The notes under the pieces were generated by a model. The model made no database searches, was not told where the DNA came from, and saw only the letters and a list, made by a program, of their open reading frames with translations. A stretch of 7,505 bases of DNA, from NCBI GenBank assembly GCA_017618475.1, contig JAFZUF010000039.1, positions 1 through 7,505 on the forward strand. The letters are read 5' to 3'. Of the stretch, positions 6,609-7,505 are shown piece by piece. Every line of letters begins with the position of its first letter. Position 1 is the first letter of the stretch. A program made the translations under genes and the position numbers. The stretch is from Clostridia bacterium. GTDB lineage: Bacteria; Bacillota; Clostridia; Christensenellales; UBA1242.

Positions 6609-7033
6609 GATTTTTCCAAGCAGCATTTACCAAAATAAGAGATTATTTTACGGCCAATACCGGTCGTAAAATTTTCTTTTTTGGGCTGCTTGCAATATTG
6701 TTGAGTTTGATTTTTTCTTTATTGACCCGTTTGATAGCGGGCTATGTTTTGATGGTATTGTCGTTGACTGTCGCCAGTTTTGGTACGCTTTGGGATACGA
6801 TGGCAACACGATATTTCTTTTTAAAGAAAATTAAAGAAATTCAATATGAGCACTTAAAAGAAATTTACGACAAACAAGCAAATGGTGAGAACGTGGTATT
6901 TACGCCAACTTTTACCGATGAGGAAAAACGTTATTTACGCCGTCGTAAATGTGGCTTTATATTAATGATTATTTTTAAGGTTGGGGCGGTGATTGGATTA
7001 TTTTTCTTGCTTTTAAAGACTCAAATGAGTTAA
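6605..7033 (+). CDS. Unrecognised membrane protein with charged cytoplasmic segment
   Basis: This 142-residue protein is unknown to me. A basic, amphipathic N-terminus (about 1-21) leads into hydrophobic segments at about 22-41 and 44-63. A charged, partly helical stretch of about 50 residues follows (about 66-115), including KKIKEIQYEHLKEIYDK and DEEKRYLRRRK. A last hydrophobic segment lies at about 116-137. Positive charges around the central stretch place it in the cytoplasm. No enzymatic motif is visible. Its ATG overlaps the TGA of the preceding membrane-protein gene by 4 bp, and it lacks its own Shine-Dalgarno site, so translation is probably coupled. It ends 10 bp before tig. Location between an rRNA-modifying enzyme and a ribosome-bound chaperone permits, but does not show, a role in membrane-protein biogenesis. 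Confidence 0.8.
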   Translation: MRFFQAAFTKIRDYFTANTGRKIFFFGLLAILLSLIFSLLTRLIAGYVLMVLSLTVASFGTLWDTMATRYFFLKKIKEIQYEHLKEIYDKQANGENVVFTPTFTDEEKRYLRRRKCGFILMIIFKVGAVIGLFFLLLKTQMS

Positions 7034-7036
7034 ACT
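7007..7036 (+). promoter_or_regulatory. Possible internal promoter for tig
   Basis: TTGCTT (7007-7012) and TAAACT (7031-7036) are separated by 18 bp and lie over the end of the upstream membrane-protein gene. Each is a partial consensus match. The predicted start near 7043 falls next to the tig ATG (7044). Weak on its own; it is noted because tig has no ribosome-binding site. Confidence 0.3.
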
Positions 7037-7043
7037 ATATGTT

Positions 7044-7505
7044 ATGGATAAAAAAATTACAAAACAAAAAAATCAAGCGACCGTTGTGATGACTTTCACT
7101 AAAGATGAATGGGAGGCCGCAAACGAAAGCGCTTACAAAAAAAATGCTAACAAATACAAAGTGGCGGGTTTCCGTGCGGGCAAAGCGCCACGTAAAATGA
7201 TTGAACAACAATATGGTGCCGGTATCTTCGTGGAAGAAGCGATTCAAGATTTGTTTGCCAATAATTTTGGTGATGAATTGAAATTGATTGACTATCCACA
7301 TTTGGATTTTGAATTTACTAAGGAAGGTGGTATTAAATTGACCGCGACTTGCGACATTGAACCCGAAGTAACTTTAGGACAATACAAAGGTTTGGAAATT
7401 AAGAAGACCGAAGTTAAAGTTGGCGCGAAAGACGTGGACGCCTATTTAAGCCGTTTACAACAAACCCGCGCAAAACAAGTGGCGGCGGATAAAGACCACG
7501 CAGTA
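7044..7505 (+). CDS. tig: Trigger factor, N-terminal part (partial, 3' end outside window)
   Basis: Trigger factor is the ribosome-bound chaperone that meets nascent chains at the exit tunnel near protein L23; the full protein also carries a peptidyl-prolyl isomerase domain. The 154 codons present cover the ribosome-binding domain (about 1-110) and the linker towards the isomerase domain. The ribosome-docking signature GFRAGKAP is at 42-49, the expected position. The following helix (KMIEQQYG) and the EPEVTLGQYKGLEI strand (106-119) are also typical. The ATG at 7044 gives a normal N-terminus, MDKKITKQ. There is no Shine-Dalgarno site in the 20 nt before it. It may be translated by coupling to the membrane-protein gene ending 10 bp upstream, or from a leaderless transcript. 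The frame stays open to the last base. Confidence 0.96.
   Translation, partial: MDKKITKQKNQATVVMTFTKDEWEAANESAYKKNANKYKVAGFRAGKAPRKMIEQQYGAGIFVEEAIQDLFANNFGDELKLIDYPHLDFEFTKEGGIKLTATCDIEPEVTLGQYKGLEIKKTEVKVGAKDVDAYLSRLQQTRAKQVAADKDHAV

Noticed and set aside
7035..7301. Reverse-strand open frame of 88 codons opposite the start of tig
   Set aside because: It is antisense to the conserved trigger-factor N-terminus, including GFRAGKAP, and shows no independent coding evidence.
1..7505. Mobile element, CRISPR, toxin-antitoxin or defence system
   Set aside because: No transposase or integrase, no regularly spaced repeats, no inverted repeats with target duplications and no small toxin/antitoxin-like pair were found. 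The two small genes before tig are membrane proteins in a housekeeping operon.

Overview
The window is a compact, AT-rich bacterial chromosome segment, almost entirely protein-coding and carrying mostly housekeeping genes. RNase J, a DegV/FakB-type protein, purine-rich Shine-Dalgarno sites and an lspA-rluD pair point to Bacillota, most plausibly an uncultured clostridial lineage with short intergenic spaces. That assignment is inferred from gene content, as I could not run a phylogeny. TGA is a normal stop: two start/stop overlaps of the ATGA type and clean gene ends rule out a recoded UGA. No tRNA, rRNA, CRISPR array, insertion sequence or phage gene was seen.

Layout. Bases 1-325 hold the 5' part of a leftward gene for a membrane protein with three N-terminal transmembrane segments. 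It diverges from the rightward genes across a ~100 bp promoter region. All other genes run rightward: a DegV-family fatty-acid-binding protein (427-1302), a 78 bp spacer, then a tight run from 1381 to the window end. That run is recJ (single-strand DNA exonuclease), rnj (RNase J), lspA (lipoprotein signal peptidase), rluD-like 23S rRNA pseudouridine synthase, two unrecognised small membrane proteins, and the N-terminal 154 codons of tig (trigger factor). Spacings in the run are 21 bp, -4 bp, -14 bp, 14 bp, -4 bp and 10 bp, so one operon is likely. A second promoter may sit in front of tig.

How the genes relate. The run combines DNA repair (RecJ), RNA turnover (RNase J), ribosome modification (RluD), nascent-chain folding (trigger factor) and membrane or lipoprotein processing (LspA plus two small membrane proteins). 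This looks like a growth-linked housekeeping operon rather than a dedicated pathway.

I see no convincing new system such as a defence island or mobile cassette. The points most worth a second look are an unusually short LspA whose missing length falls in the extracytoplasmic segments, a pair of unknown membrane proteins translationally coupled between rluD and tig, three gene starts that lack a Shine-Dalgarno site but have a -10-like hexamer close upstream, and the recJ-rnj pairing.
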